A stretch of 64,000 bases of DNA from an uncultured Eubacteriales bacterium (GCA_902775345.1 CACYLW010000003.1:62001-126000); one strand, 5' to 3'. Numbered from the stretch's first letter, positions 19,231-28,480 are shown. Program-made: numbers and translations. Notes: a model not told the origin generated them from the letters alone.

Positions 19231-20439
19231 TTAGCCTTTTACATCCGCCTCGTCTACAGTCTCAACTTCATTGGACTCTTCCTCTTTATCTTCGTCCTGT
19301 ACGAGACCGTGCTCTTCTATATTGCTCTGGTGTCCGGCTTCATCCGTGCTGTAACGGACGACACCCTGCTCGTCAGCTATGAAGAACAGATAATCGTGCT
19401 TCTCGTAATTGAGTGTCGCGTCGATGGCATCGCTTACGACCTGGCAGATCGGCCCCGGAGGGAGACCTGCATATTTACGGGTGTTGTACGGACTTGTGCT
19501 CTCAAGCTGGCTGACTTTCAGGTCGACTCTGTCTTCCTGGAAGATGTAGCAGACTGTTACGTCTGATCCGAGTGACATATCCTGAGCCAGCCTGTTCATG
19601 AATACACCGGCGACTCCGGCCTGGTCTTCAGCTGTAGCTTCCTTGGTGACTATGGAGGTCAGCGTCAGAAGCTGGTGAACCGTGAAGCCGGAAGCTTCGA
19701 TCTGGCTCTTGCGTTCAGTCAGAACAGCATCCATGCTGTCGAGACACATCTCGGTGAATCCCTCGATCGTCGAGTTGTCTGTTGTTACGAAGTAAGTGTC
19801 TGCATACAGATATCCTTCAAGCGGATACATGATGTCCTCGTCGAGGATCTCGTCTGTCAGGAACCAATATTTACCGATCAGCTCCTGCAGATACTGTTTA
19901 TCGGACCATTTCGCCATGATCTCATCAGCCGAGTACGGCAGCTGTTCTGCCATCGCCTCCGCGACCTGCTGAAGTCTTGCTCCGTCCTTGACTTCGATCG
20001 ATTCCTTGGAGATGTATTCGAAATCACCTGTGTTGATCACCTTCATGATCTCCTGGAAAGACATTGAAGGGCTGAAGTTATAGGTGTTCGCCTGAAGATC
20101 GTTGTAGCCGCCTATCCTGCTGTTGACTTTTGCGCAGAACCTGTTCCTTACAAGGCCGGCATCGTCGAGGATGTCTACTATAGCGGAAGCACCGCTGCCG
20201 CTCGGGATCTCTACGACGACTGTTTCTTCGCTGCTCGGATCAACAGGCCTGAGCCCCAGTGTATAGTAGCCGCCTGCTCCTACGAGCAGTACCAGTATGA
20301 GTATCAGCAGTACGAGGCACCCGCAGCCGCCTTTTTTCTTTTTCTTTTTTGGTTTAACAGCCTGAGCCTGCTGCCTCTCTGCAGCAGCCTGTCTCGCGGC
20401 TCTTCCTTCTCTTGCCTCAGCTCGTTCTACTCGACTCAT
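19231..20439 (-). CDS. mltG: Endolytic murein transglycosylase MltG (YceG-like)
   Basis: A 402-residue YceG/MltG family protein, which cuts nascent glycan strands at the membrane. A basic cytoplasmic leader ending in KPKKKKKKGG is followed by one membrane helix (about residues 38-58), then a LysM-like region and the YceG domain. The presumed catalytic glutamate occurs in SIVTKEATAEDQ and is followed by GVFMNRL. The last ~25 residues are very acidic. It is divergent from the PTS-like permease. Confidence 0.92.
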   Translation of the reverse strand: MSRVERAEAREGRAARQAAAERQQAQAVKPKKKKKKGGCGCLVLLILILVLLVGAGGYYTLGLRPVDPSSEETVVVEIPSGSGASAIVDILDDAGLVRNRFCAKVNSRIGGYNDLQANTYNFSPSMSFQEIMKVINTGDFEYISKESIEVKDGARLQQVAEAMAEQLPYSADEIMAKWSDKQYLQELIGKYWFLTDEILDEDIMYPLEGYLYADTYFVTTDNSTIEGFTEMCLDSMDAVLTERKSQIEASGFTVHQLLTLTSIVTKEATAEDQAGVAGVFMNRLAQDMSLGSDVTVCYIFQEDRVDLKVSQLESTSPYNTRKYAGLPPGPICQVVSDAIDATLNYEKHDYLFFIADEQGVVRYSTDEAGHQSNIEEHGLVQDEDKEEESNEVETVDEADVKG

Positions 20440-20494
20440 TAGCCGGACCCCTTTCGTTTATTCTGATTCCCAATTGTGCTATAATATCCTCGAT

Positions 20495-20509
20495 TGTGGC
20501 AAAACCACA
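20495..20509. promoter_or_regulatory. Inverted repeat between mltG and the PTS-like gene
   Basis: TGTGG-CAAAA-CCACA lies in the 107-base divergent intergenic region, about 37 bases upstream of the permease start, near a TATAAT-like element (20480-20485). It could be an operator or a small hairpin; no regulator can be assigned. Confidence 0.35.
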
Positions 20510-20546
20510 CATTTCTTAAAAAATATTATATAAGATTGGAGAAAAA

Positions 20547-21641
20547 ATGACAAAGGGTTCCGTTAAAGCGTTCCTTGAACGCAAAAACATAGAGATAAGT
20601 GCAAAGCGTTACGGCATAGACGCGCTTTCTGCAATGGCGCAGGGTCTCTTCTGCTCACTGCTTATAGGCACGATCATCAATACGATCGGAACGCAGTTCG
20701 GCATCGGCTTCCTTACAAATCCGGTATGCACCATAGGCGGTGCGGAATATACGGTGGGAGGACTTGCCGTAGCCATGACAGGTCCTGCCATGGCGATCGC
20801 TATCGGATACGCGCTGAAGTGTCCGAACCTGGTGCTGTTCTCGCTTGCTACAGTCGGCTTTGCGGCCAATGGACTGGGCGGAGCGGGCGGACCGCTCGCA
20901 GTACTCATAGTAGCAATAATCGCCGCTGAATTCGGCAAGGCGGTTGCCGGCGAGACAAGAATAGATATCCTTGTCGTTCCTCTGGTCACCATTGGAGTAG
21001 GCGTGGCGCTTGCAGCCTGGTGGGCACCGGGTCTCGGAGCCGCTGCTATGAAGATAGGAAACCTTATCATGTGGGCGACCGAACTCAGACCTTTCATGAT
21101 GGGCATACTGGTATCTGTCATCGTAGGAATGGCGCTGACGCTGCCGATCTCATCCGCTGCCATCTGCGCAGCCTTCGGACTTGTAGGTCTCGCCGGAGGC
21201 GCTGCTGTCGCAGGCTGCTGCGCACAGATGATAGGATTTGCAGTCATGTCGTTCCCTGAGAATAAGTGGGGAGGTCTTATCAGCCAGGGCATCGGCACAT
21301 CGATGCTGCAGATGGGCAACATCGTCAAGAACCCGCGTATCTGGATAGCGCCTACACTTACCGCAGCTATCACAGGACCGATCGCGACCTGCGTATTCAA
21401 GCTGCAGATGAACGGCGCGCCTGTTTCGAGCGGAATGGGAACATGCGGACTCGTCGGGCAGATAGGCGTGTACTCCGGCTGGGTAGCAGATGTTGCTTCC
21501 GGAGCAAAGGCTGCGATAACCGGCATGGACTGGCTCGGACTGATCCTCATCTGTTTCGTTCTTCCGGCTGTACTGGCACCTCTGATCAACATGGGCTGCC
21601 GTAAGCTCGGCTGGGTAAAAGACGGAGACCTCACCATTTAA
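20547..21641 (+). CDS. PTS sugar transporter subunit IIC-like permease (PTS_EIIC_2)
   Basis: A 364-residue membrane protein with about nine hydrophobic, glycine/alanine-rich segments. The opening ISAKRYGIDALSAMAQGLF and the later glycine-rich GANGLGGAGGP-like stretch match the PTS_EIIC_2 family. No IIA or IIB domain or gene is nearby, so phosphoryl transfer, if any, uses proteins encoded elsewhere; some members may not be sugar carriers. GGAG upstream supports the ATG. A perfect terminator follows. Confidence 0.85.
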   Translation: MTKGSVKAFLERKNIEISAKRYGIDALSAMAQGLFCSLLIGTIINTIGTQFGIGFLTNPVCTIGGAEYTVGGLAVAMTGPAMAIAIGYALKCPNLVLFSLATVGFAANGLGGAGGPLAVLIVAIIAAEFGKAVAGETRIDILVVPLVTIGVGVALAAWWAPGLGAAAMKIGNLIMWATELRPFMMGILVSVIVGMALTLPISSAAICAAFGLVGLAGGAAVAGCCAQMIGFAVMSFPENKWGGLISQGIGTSMLQMGNIVKNPRIWIAPTLTAAITGPIATCVFKLQMNGAPVSSGMGTCGLVGQIGVYSGWVADVASGAKAAITGMDWLGLILICFVLPAVLAPLINMGCRKLGWVKDGDLTI

Positions 21642-21659
21642 AAGATTTAAAGAACACAT

Positions 21660-21690
21660 CCCCGTCTCACACGCGAGACGGGGACTTTTA
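21660..21690 (+). terminator. Terminator after the PTS-like gene
   Basis: CCCCGTCTC (21660-21668) pairs with GAGACGGGG (21675-21683), followed by ACTTTTATC. It ends only about ten bases before the start codon of the next gene, leaving no room for a promoter between them. Confidence 0.85.
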
Positions 21691-21699
21691 TCATCGCAT

Positions 21700-22887
21700 A
21701 TGACAAACAGTATCTATGACATTGTAATAATCGGCGGCGGGGCATCGGGCCTTATGCTTGCTGCGCAGTGCGACCTCAACGGGAAGAAGGGACTTATTCT
21801 TGAGGGCGGTTCTTCTCCCGGCAGCAAACTGCTCATGAGCGGGGGAGGACGCTGCAATATAACTCACGGAGGTCCCGTCAAAGACTTTGTATACGCATAC
21901 GGCAATGAAGGCCAGACTCTGAGGCGCTGCCTTTACAGGCATAACAACCTTGAACTGGCGCGGTGGCTCATAGGACACGGGATCGAACTCGCTGATGAAA
22001 ACGGCGACCCTGTAGATGCGTCTTACGGACCTGATGGCATCGACAGCGCCGGACGCGTTTTTCCGGCATCCGGAAAAGCGCGTGATGTGCTTGAGACATT
22101 CCTTGAGGAAGCTTCGTGGAACGGCTGGCAGATAGAAACCGGTGCCAAGGTGAGCGGCCTCAGGAAGGACGACTCGTGGAAGATAACTCTTATCAACGGA
22201 TATGAGCTCTATTCGAGAAACGTCGTGGCTGCTTCCGGAGGGATAACATATCCGGAGACCGGTTCTGACGGATCGATGCTTGAGATACTCGAAGATCTCG
22301 GGATCGACATAAATGAGCCGAGACCCGCGCTGGCTCCGGTCTGCGTTGAAAACTATCCTTACGCAGAGCTTTCGGGAGTATCGATCCCTGATGTGACCGC
22401 TACTGCCTACAGCAGCGATGCTGCCTGTACATGCAAGGGCAAGGCCGCTCGTATGAAGGGCGATCTGCTGTTCACACACGAAGGGCTGTCCGGCCCGGTC
22501 ATACTGAATATTTCAAAATATGTGGAGCCGGGAGAACTGATCAGACTCTGCTATAACAAGGAACTTCACGAACTGCCGCGGCGCATGCAGCGCATACTGC
22601 GTGAACGCTCAAGAGGGCTGCTGGGCGATGTCAGGACCAACGTGCTGGCCGCGTTCCTGCAGCAGGATGACTTCATAGTCAGCGGAGTGGATGAACGCGG
22701 AATGGTGACGGCAGGGGGAGTATCACTCGATGAGATCGACATGAAGACGATGCGGATAAAGAAGCATGAAGGGCTTTATGTCATAGGCGAGGCGATAGAT
22801 GCTGACGGCATAACAGGCGGATACAATCTGCAGCTATGCTGGTCAACGGCCGCCGCGGCAGCGGACGACCTGAATGATGTCATATAA
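21700..22887 (+). CDS. HI0933-family NAD(P)/FAD-dependent oxidoreductase (BaiN-like)
   Basis: A 395-residue flavoprotein. The N-terminal dinucleotide-binding motif is IVIIGGGASGLM (residues ~8-19), the family motif SGGGRCNITH follows near residue 47, and the C terminus has the FAD-contacting GGYNLQLCWSTA. Members of HI0933/YhiN have broad or unknown substrates; BaiN is one biochemically described example. The start has no clear Shine-Dalgarno and lies just behind a terminator hairpin. Its end is 21 bases before the threonine-aldolase-like gene, which has a good ribosome site. Confidence 0.9.
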   Translation: MTNSIYDIVIIGGGASGLMLAAQCDLNGKKGLILEGGSSPGSKLLMSGGGRCNITHGGPVKDFVYAYGNEGQTLRRCLYRHNNLELARWLIGHGIELADENGDPVDASYGPDGIDSAGRVFPASGKARDVLETFLEEASWNGWQIETGAKVSGLRKDDSWKITLINGYELYSRNVVAASGGITYPETGSDGSMLEILEDLGIDINEPRPALAPVCVENYPYAELSGVSIPDVTATAYSSDAACTCKGKAARMKGDLLFTHEGLSGPVILNISKYVEPGELIRLCYNKELHELPRRMQRILRERSRGLLGDVRTNVLAAFLQQDDFIVSGVDERGMVTAGGVSLDEIDMKTMRIKKHEGLYVIGEAIDADGITGGYNLQLCWSTAAAAADDLNDVI

Positions 22888-22908
22888 AGATACTGAACAG
22901 GAGGGAAA

Positions 22909-23931
22909 ATGGTTTCGTTTGAATGTGATTATATAGCAGGAGCACACCCTGAGATCCTGAAGAGGCTGGCTGAGACAAACATGGAGCCGCTTTCAGGCTA
23001 CGGAATGGATCATTACACTGCGTCTGCAAAAGAAAAGATCAGGGCAGCCTGCGGATGTCCTGACGCTGAAATAGAGTTTCTTACAGGCGGCACACAGACA
23101 AATGCCGTGGTCATATCGACTATGCTGAGGGACTGGGAAGGCGTGATCTCCGCGGACAGCGGACACGTCAGCGTACACGAATCCGGTGCGATCGAATACA
23201 GCGGTCACAAGGTGCTGACGATGCCAGCGAAGAACGGCAAGCTCGAAGCGGCGGCAGTCAGGAAGTTTCTTGAAGACTTCTACAGCGATGTTACGCATGA
23301 TCACATGGTGTTCCCGGGCATGGTATACATTTCGCATCCGACTGAGCCGGGCACTCTGTACAGTAAGGCGGAGCTCGAGGCCCTTTCAGATCTCTGCCAC
23401 CTGTACGGGATACCGCTCTATCTTGACGGAGCCAGACTCGGATACGGGCTCATGAGCAACGAGTCGGATCTCACCCTCGAAGATATAGCCAGACTCGTCG
23501 ATGTGTTCTACATCGGAGGAACAAAGGTCGGAGCGCTTTGCGGAGAGGCGGTAGTCTTTACAAAAAACAACAGACCGGAGCATTTCATGACATCTGTAAA
23601 GAAGAGAGGCGCACTGCTCGCAAAGGGCAGGGTTCTCGGCATCCAGTTTGACACGCTCTTTACGGATGACCTGTATTTTAAGATCAGCCGTCATGCCATA
23701 GAAATGGCAGAGCGCGTGAAAGATATAATCAGGGAAAAGGGCTGGAAGGTATACATGGATTCACCGACGAACCAGCAGCTCATACTTATGACAGAAGAGG
23801 AGATGGATGAGCTGGGAAAGACGGTCATATTCGATCGATGGGGGATCTACGACGAAAAGCACACGATAGTGAGACTGGCTACGAGCTGGTCGACGACCGA
23901 AGAGGACATAGCTGTACTCGCCGGTGCCTGA
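22909..23931 (+). CDS. Threonine aldolase-like PLP enzyme (beta-eliminating lyase family)
   Basis: A 340-residue fold-type I PLP enzyme. The cofactor-binding TGGTQTNAV is near residue 60, the aspartate occurs in IPLYLDGARLGYG, and the Schiff-base lysine occurs in YIGGTKVGALCGE (near residue 205). This pattern fits low-specificity L-threonine aldolases, which split threonine to glycine and acetaldehyde. AGGAGG precedes the ATG. It follows the HI0933 flavoprotein in the same direction and ends at a bidirectional terminator. Confidence 0.9.
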   Translation: MVSFECDYIAGAHPEILKRLAETNMEPLSGYGMDHYTASAKEKIRAACGCPDAEIEFLTGGTQTNAVVISTMLRDWEGVISADSGHVSVHESGAIEYSGHKVLTMPAKNGKLEAAAVRKFLEDFYSDVTHDHMVFPGMVYISHPTEPGTLYSKAELEALSDLCHLYGIPLYLDGARLGYGLMSNESDLTLEDIARLVDVFYIGGTKVGALCGEAVVFTKNNRPEHFMTSVKKRGALLAKGRVLGIQFDTLFTDDLYFKISRHAIEMAERVKDIIREKGWKVYMDSPTNQQLILMTEEEMDELGKTVIFDRWGIYDEKHTIVRLATSWSTTEEDIAVLAGA

Positions 23932-23949
23932 TATTCGCTGCGAACAAAG

Positions 23950-23999
23950 CGGCGCGGCCATGCTGAACTGTTTTTTCAGATCAGAGGCCGCGCCGTTTT
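23950..23999. terminator. Bidirectional terminator between threonine aldolase and copA
   Basis: CGGCGCGGCC (23950-23959) pairs with GGCCGCGCCG (23986-23995). Inside, CTGAAC faces a TTTTTTCAG segment. TTTTA follows on the plus strand and the two flanking genes converge. Confidence 0.8.
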
Positions 24000-24022
24000 A
24001 AAATGTCTGTTTTGCGGTACCG

Positions 24023-24232
24023 CTATTCTATTCCGGTGACCTTATATTCTTTAGCCTCAACTGCCTCCTTGAGAACAGCATCTGCTACCTCTGCGGACAT
24101 TGATACTACAGCAGTGCCTGCCTCGTGGCTGACTTCTGCCGCCTCAACACCTTCAAGCGCCTCGAGAGCCTTCTTAACAGCTGCCTCACAGTGAGGGCAC
24201 ATCATTCCCTCGATCTTCATAGTTTTCTGCAT
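24023..24232 (-). CDS. Possible separate CopZ-like chaperone from internal start in copA
   Basis: ATG 24230-24232, in frame with copA, is preceded by GAGG eight bases upstream. From there 69 residues remain, exactly the size of a free CopZ chaperone, beginning MQKTMKIEGMMCPHC and holding one complete HMA fold. The upstream linker is low-complexity. Both a fused domain and an internally initiated chaperone are possible; the ribosome site is the only direct evidence for the second. Confidence 0.4.
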   Translation of the reverse strand: MQKTMKIEGMMCPHCEAAVKKALEALEGVEAAEVSHEAGTAVVSMSAEVADAVLKEAVEAKEYKVTGIE

Positions 24233-26614
24233 CAGTTTTTCCTCACTTTCATTTATAGAATTGTTATCAGGCGCGGCAGCCGCACCGGCGCCGGTCTGCG
24301 ATGAACTTACCTGACTGCTTTTGCCGGAGCTTTTGCTGCGGCCGGCATCGAACAGGTTCAGTCTCAGAGCGTTGGTGACCACGCAGAAGCTCGAAAGGCT
24401 CATTGCGGCTGCTCCGAGCATAGGATTGAGTGCCCAGCCGAACAGCTTTATGTAGGCTCCCGCAGCCACCGGTATGCATATGGCATTGTAGAAGAACGCC
24501 CAGAACAGGTTTTCATGGATGTTTCTAAGAGTCTTGCGTCCGAGCCGTACTGCCTTGACAGCATCGGAAAGATTGCTGTTGACAAGCACGACGTCTGCGG
24601 CATCGAGGGCGACATCCGTTCCTGCTCCAATGGCTATGCCTACATTCGCCCTTGTCAGCGCCGGAGCATCATTGATACCGTCTCCAACCATCGCGGTGCG
24701 GCCCTGAGCCATGAGACCACGGACGATCTCTTCCTTGCCGTCCGGAAGAACTTCGGCTACGACTTCGTCAACACCGACCTCTGCTGCAATAGCATCTGCG
24801 GTCTTTTTTCTGTCACCTGTAAGCATGACTGTTCTGATGCCCATCTCCCTGAACTGCCTGATCGCGTCAACGCTGTCCGCTCTTACCGAGTCAGCCAGGG
24901 CAAGCAGGCCGAGCAGTCTACCGCCTTTTTCGAAGAGTACGGGTGTCTTGCCGGCAAGGGTGAATTCCGCGGTCTCTTTCATGAGACGGTCAACATCTCC
25001 GGCATCAACACCGTTGGAGATCATGAAAGCTGCGTTGCCGCCCGCTATGCCGACAGCCGAGGAACCATCCCATGTGAATGCCTTAACTCCTCCGCCGGGT
25101 ACCTCCGTATAGTCGCTGATCCTGAGGGTGGTGCCTCCGCAGTAATCTGAGACCGCCATGGCCAGAGGGTGGGTGGACCTTGACTCAACTGCAGCAGCTA
25201 CAGTAAGCAGCTCATCTTTGGATACTCCGCGGCAGGTAAATACGTCTGTTACCTTAGGATCCCCGCCCGTGATGGTTCCCGTTTTATCGAGAGCCACGAT
25301 CTCAATGCGGCCGGTCTCCTCAAGCGCTGCAGCAGTCTTGAACAGGATGCCGTTTCTTGCGCCGACACCGCTTCCGACCATTATGGCAACAGGCGTTGCG
25401 AGGCCGAGGGCGCACGGACAGCTTATCACGAGTACTGAAATGGCTCTGGCAAGAGCAAAACCCGCGTCCTTTCCGGCCGCCAGCCAGATGACAAGAGTCA
25501 CAAGCGCAATGCTTATTACGACAGGGACGAATATCCCCGATACTTTATCAGCGATCTTCGCAATAGGAGCCTTTGTTGCCGCGGCATCGCTCACCATCCG
25601 TATGATCTGCGCGAGTGTCGTATCTTCTCCGACCCTTGTCGCCTTGCAGCGTATGAATCCCGACTGACTGGTCGTTGCGGCTGATACATTGTTCCCCGGC
25701 TGTTTGTCGACCGGTATGGATTCTCCGGTAAGGGCGGCTTCGTTGACCGCCGAATTACCTTCTATGATAACGCCGTCTACCGGGATGTTTTCTCCCGGAT
25801 GGACCAGAAACACATCACCGACACGCACCTGTGATACAGGTACCTCGGTCTCTATGCCCGCTCTTTCTACTATGGCTGTCTGCGGAGCAAGCTTCATGAG
25901 GCTTCTGAGAGCATCCGTAGTCTTTCCCTTGGACCTCGCCTCAAGCATCTTGCCCACTGTAATGAGCGTCAGTATCATGGCCGCGGATTCAAAGTAGAAG
26001 CCGTGCATATAAGTCATGACAGCCTCGCTGTCACCTGCAAGCTGGGCGCCCGTCATCGCAAAAAGCACATAAGTGCTCCAGCAGAACGAGGCGGCGCTGC
26101 CCATTGCCACCAGAGTATCCATGTTCGGAGCGCCGTGGATGAGTCCCCTGAATCCGTTTATAAAGAATTTCTGATTTATGATCATTACGATCGCCGCAAG
26201 GATCATCTGCACAAGGCCCACCGCGATGTGATTGCCTTCGAAGAAAGAAGGGAGCGGCCAGCCCCACATCGTGTGCCCCATGGAGAAGTACATAAGGACT
26301 GCCAGGAACCCGAGAGAAGTGAACAGCCGCTTCTTCAGGACCGGAGTCTCTCTGTCTTCAAGAGCGGCTTCATCAGCGGCAAAACTGCTGCCCGCGGTAC
26401 TCTGCGCAGCATCTTCTGCCTTGAGCCTGGCGCCGTAGCCCGCGTCGGTTACCGCGCGTATTATATCCTCGGGAGAGGCGCTTCCATCTACTCCCATCGT
26501 ATTCGTAAGAAGGCTGACCGAGCACGAATCGACACCCTCGACTCCGGACACAGCCTTTTCGACCCGTGCCTGACAGGCGGCACAGCTCATTCCCGTAACT
26601 ATATATTGTTCCAT
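24023..26614 (-). CDS. copA: Copper-translocating P1B-type ATPase with N- and C-terminal HMA domains
   Basis: An 863-residue heavy-metal P-type ATPase that exports Cu(I). From the N terminus: an HMA domain with MSCAACQARV (residues 8-17), six then two membrane helices, the CPC motif in SCPCALGLATP, the phosphorylation motif DKTGTITGG, and the hinge GDGINDAP. Unusually, after the last helix there is a low-complexity Ser/Ala linker and a second full HMA domain with GMMCPHCEAAV. Its start lies 21 bases after csoR in the same operon. The C-terminal domain may also be made separately from an internal start at 24232. Confidence 0.95.
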   Translation of the reverse strand: MEQYIVTGMSCAACQARVEKAVSGVEGVDSCSVSLLTNTMGVDGSASPEDIIRAVTDAGYGARLKAEDAAQSTAGSSFAADEAALEDRETPVLKKRLFTSLGFLAVLMYFSMGHTMWGWPLPSFFEGNHIAVGLVQMILAAIVMIINQKFFINGFRGLIHGAPNMDTLVAMGSAASFCWSTYVLFAMTGAQLAGDSEAVMTYMHGFYFESAAMILTLITVGKMLEARSKGKTTDALRSLMKLAPQTAIVERAGIETEVPVSQVRVGDVFLVHPGENIPVDGVIIEGNSAVNEAALTGESIPVDKQPGNNVSAATTSQSGFIRCKATRVGEDTTLAQIIRMVSDAAATKAPIAKIADKVSGIFVPVVISIALVTLVIWLAAGKDAGFALARAISVLVISCPCALGLATPVAIMVGSGVGARNGILFKTAAALEETGRIEIVALDKTGTITGGDPKVTDVFTCRGVSKDELLTVAAAVESRSTHPLAMAVSDYCGGTTLRISDYTEVPGGGVKAFTWDGSSAVGIAGGNAAFMISNGVDAGDVDRLMKETAEFTLAGKTPVLFEKGGRLLGLLALADSVRADSVDAIRQFREMGIRTVMLTGDRKKTADAIAAEVGVDEVVAEVLPDGKEEIVRGLMAQGRTAMVGDGINDAPALTRANVGIAIGAGTDVALDAADVVLVNSNLSDAVKAVRLGRKTLRNIHENLFWAFFYNAICIPVAAGAYIKLFGWALNPMLGAAAMSLSSFCVVTNALRLNLFDAGRSKSSGKSSQVSSSQTGAGAAAAPDNNSINESEEKLMQKTMKIEGMMCPHCEAAVKKALEALEGVEAAEVSHEAGTAVVSMSAEVADAVLKEAVEAKEYKVTGIE

Positions 26615-26635
26615 CTTGACTGCCTGAACCTTCCG

Positions 26636-26974
26636 CTATTTCATCATTTTCTGAAGGGTAGCGACGAGTTCTTCGACGACCTCATCGTTGCCGTCTCTTA
26701 TGTCATTCCTTACGCATGTACGTATGTGGTTCGAGAGGAGCACCTTGCTGAAACTGTTCAGCGCTGAATTGACTGCTGACGTCTGGATCAGGATGTCGGG
26801 GCAGTACGCTCCGCGCTCTACCATAGCTTTGATCCCGCGTACCTGTCCCTCGATACGGCTGAGCCTGTTGATGAGGTCCCTGTACTCTTCGGGACTGCGT
26901 TCCTTGTGCTTTTCGCTGCATGCACAGCAGTCTTTAACTGTGCTGCTGCTGCGATCTTCGTTTTTGCCAGTCAT
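26636..26974 (-). CDS. csoR: CsoR-family copper-sensing repressor
   Basis: A 112-residue helical repressor of the CsoR/RcnR family (DUF156). The Cu(I) ligands of CsoR are all present with the correct spacing: Cys58, His83 and Cys87. The helix-1 segment NRLSRIEGQVRGI is typical, and an additional Cys-rich N-terminal stretch (DCCACSEKH) is unusual. I start at ATG 26974, preceded by GAGGT seven bases upstream, instead of ATG 27004, which abuts the operator and has no ribosome site. It is the first gene of the csoR-copA operon. Confidence 0.93.
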   Translation of the reverse strand: MTGKNEDRSSSTVKDCCACSEKHKERSPEEYRDLINRLSRIEGQVRGIKAMVERGAYCPDILIQTSAVNSALNSFSKVLLSNHIRTCVRNDIRDGNDEVVEELVATLQKMMK

Positions 26975-27006
26975 GTTTATAACCTCGTTTGCTGAGTGGA
27001 TCATTT

Positions 27007-27023
27007 ATACCCTGCAGGGGTAT
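27007..27023 (-). promoter_or_regulatory. CsoR operator 1
   Basis: ATACCCTGCAGGGGTAT is a near-perfect palindrome of the TACCC...GGGTA type bound by CsoR. It lies just downstream of the csoR promoter start site. Confidence 0.8.
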
Positions 27024-27035
27024 TCTTTTGCGTGT

Positions 27036-27064
27036 AATATATACCCTGAGGGGGTATGTGTCAA
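27036..27064 (-). promoter_or_regulatory. csoR-copA promoter with CsoR operator 2 in the spacer
   Basis: Reading the minus strand: TTGACA (27064-27059), 17 bases, then TATATA (27041-27036). The spacer is filled by the second operator ATACCCTGAGGGGGTAT (27041-27057), so CsoR bound there would block RNA polymerase and copper would release it. Confidence 0.8.
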
Positions 27065-27157
27065 GGGCCGGCTGTATTATATTCCGTACAGCCAAAGGTA
27101 ATGATCGATGAACAGCAGGCGGATACTGTTTTTTTGTGGTTCATGTTGCTCATAATT

Positions 27158-27189
27158 CGTGAAACTAATTGTGTCAAAATAGTTTCGCG
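27158..27189. promoter_or_regulatory. Inverted repeat upstream of the dehydratase operon
   Basis: CGTGAAACTA and TAGTTTCGCG, separated by 12 bases, form a repeat matching at nine of ten positions. A weak promoter (TTGTGT ... TAAAAT) overlaps it, about 90 bases before the first dehydratase gene. Candidate operator; regulator unknown. Confidence 0.4.
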
Positions 27190-27284
27190 TGATAAAATGT
27201 TCACAGTATTATGGACATCTGTATTCCCCGGTGTCCGTAAGCCGGAATGGCTTTTATGAGAGAAAAAAAGAGAGAGGGAGAGAA

Positions 27285-28478
27285 GTGAAAGACTTAAAGC
27301 ACCTGATTTATTTCGAGGACCTGCTGCAGGAGGCAAATAATGAACTCGTTGCTCAGGCCCAGAAAGAGGGCATGAAGTGCATAGGCTATATGTGCGAGAA
27401 CGTGCCTGAGCCTCTTCTCAATCTGCCGGGCTGCTTCTCGGCAAGACTCCGTGCTCCGCGTACGGGTTCGATTGATGTAGGCACATACTATCTGACAAGC
27501 TTCCTTTGCGAATATTCGAGAGCGATACTCGAGAGAGCTCTCGAGGGAGGCTACAACTTCCTTGACGGCGTCATCACACCTGACGGCTGCACCATGCTCA
27601 ACCGCTGCGTGGAGAACATGGACGTTCTTCAGGCAATGGGCAAGGACAAAAAGGGATTCTTCTTCGACTATATGGAGATCCCTATGAAGGCCGACTACAA
27701 CGGTCTCAACCTCTATGTGGTGCAGTGCAGGAACCACATACTGAAGCCGCTTGCTGAGAACTACGGCATCGACATCTCTGATGCTGCCATACGCAAGGCT
27801 GTTGACGAGCATAACAAGGTCTGCGAGCTCATCAGAGCGATCGGAGACTTCCGCAAGCTCGACAATCCTACCATCACAGGATACGAGTTCAACGTATTCT
27901 GTCTGGCAACTTATGTAGCGCCTAAGCACCTTATCATTGACAAACTTGAGGAGACCCTCGAGGAACTCAAGACCAGAGAGCCTGATCCTAAGCCTTGGTT
28001 CAAAGCCAGGGTAGAGGTGGTCGGATCCGAGGTCGATGATACCGACTTCATCAAGCTGGTAGAGGAAAGCGGTGCTTTTGTATGCTGCGACAGATACTGC
28101 TACGGCTCACTTCCTGGAAGGGATCCTATCTATCTTAACGATGAAGAGGACGCTCTTACGCAGCTCTGCAGCGCTTACATGTACAGGGGCGAGTGCCCGC
28201 GCTACATGGATACCGTGACCATGGACGGACGCCGCTCATATGTCGACGAGCTGGCAAAAGAGTATAAGGCTGACGGAATCATCTATCAGCAGATGAAATT
28301 CTGCGATCCTTGGGCTTATGAGAGAATGATGGGATCACACATCCTCAGAAACAGGTATAACTGGCCGGTGCTCGCGGTAGACAGACCGTATACTATCGGT
28401 TCGTCGGGACAGATGCGCACACGTGTGCAGGCTTTCCTTGAGAGCATCGATATCAAGAAGATACAGAAGGAGGGGTAG
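27285..28478 (+). CDS. 2-hydroxyacyl-CoA dehydratase, smaller subunit
   Basis: A 397-residue protein of the HgdB/FldC/BcrC superfamily. These subunits bind a [4Fe-4S] cluster and remove water from 2-hydroxyacyl-CoA (or reduce aromatic CoA esters) in amino-acid fermentation. Cysteines that may hold the cluster occur in PDGCTMLNRC, CCDRYCYGS and MKFCDPWAYE. The start is GTG 27285 with GGGAG upstream; the frame is open further back but has no ribosome site there. The larger subunit follows two bases later. No HgdC-type activating ATPase is in the window, so the substrate is not identifiable. Confidence 0.88.
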   Translation: MKDLKHLIYFEDLLQEANNELVAQAQKEGMKCIGYMCENVPEPLLNLPGCFSARLRAPRTGSIDVGTYYLTSFLCEYSRAILERALEGGYNFLDGVITPDGCTMLNRCVENMDVLQAMGKDKKGFFFDYMEIPMKADYNGLNLYVVQCRNHILKPLAENYGIDISDAAIRKAVDEHNKVCELIRAIGDFRKLDNPTITGYEFNVFCLATYVAPKHLIIDKLEETLEELKTREPDPKPWFKARVEVVGSEVDDTDFIKLVEESGAFVCCDRYCYGSLPGRDPIYLNDEEDALTQLCSAYMYRGECPRYMDTVTMDGRRSYVDELAKEYKADGIIYQQMKFCDPWAYERMMGSHILRNRYNWPVLAVDRPYTIGSSGQMRTRVQAFLESIDIKKIQKEG

Positions 28479-28480
28479 TG

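Noticed and set aside
26003..26767. 254-residue plus-strand frame over copA and csoR
   Set aside because: Antisense of the CopA transmembrane region, no ribosome site.
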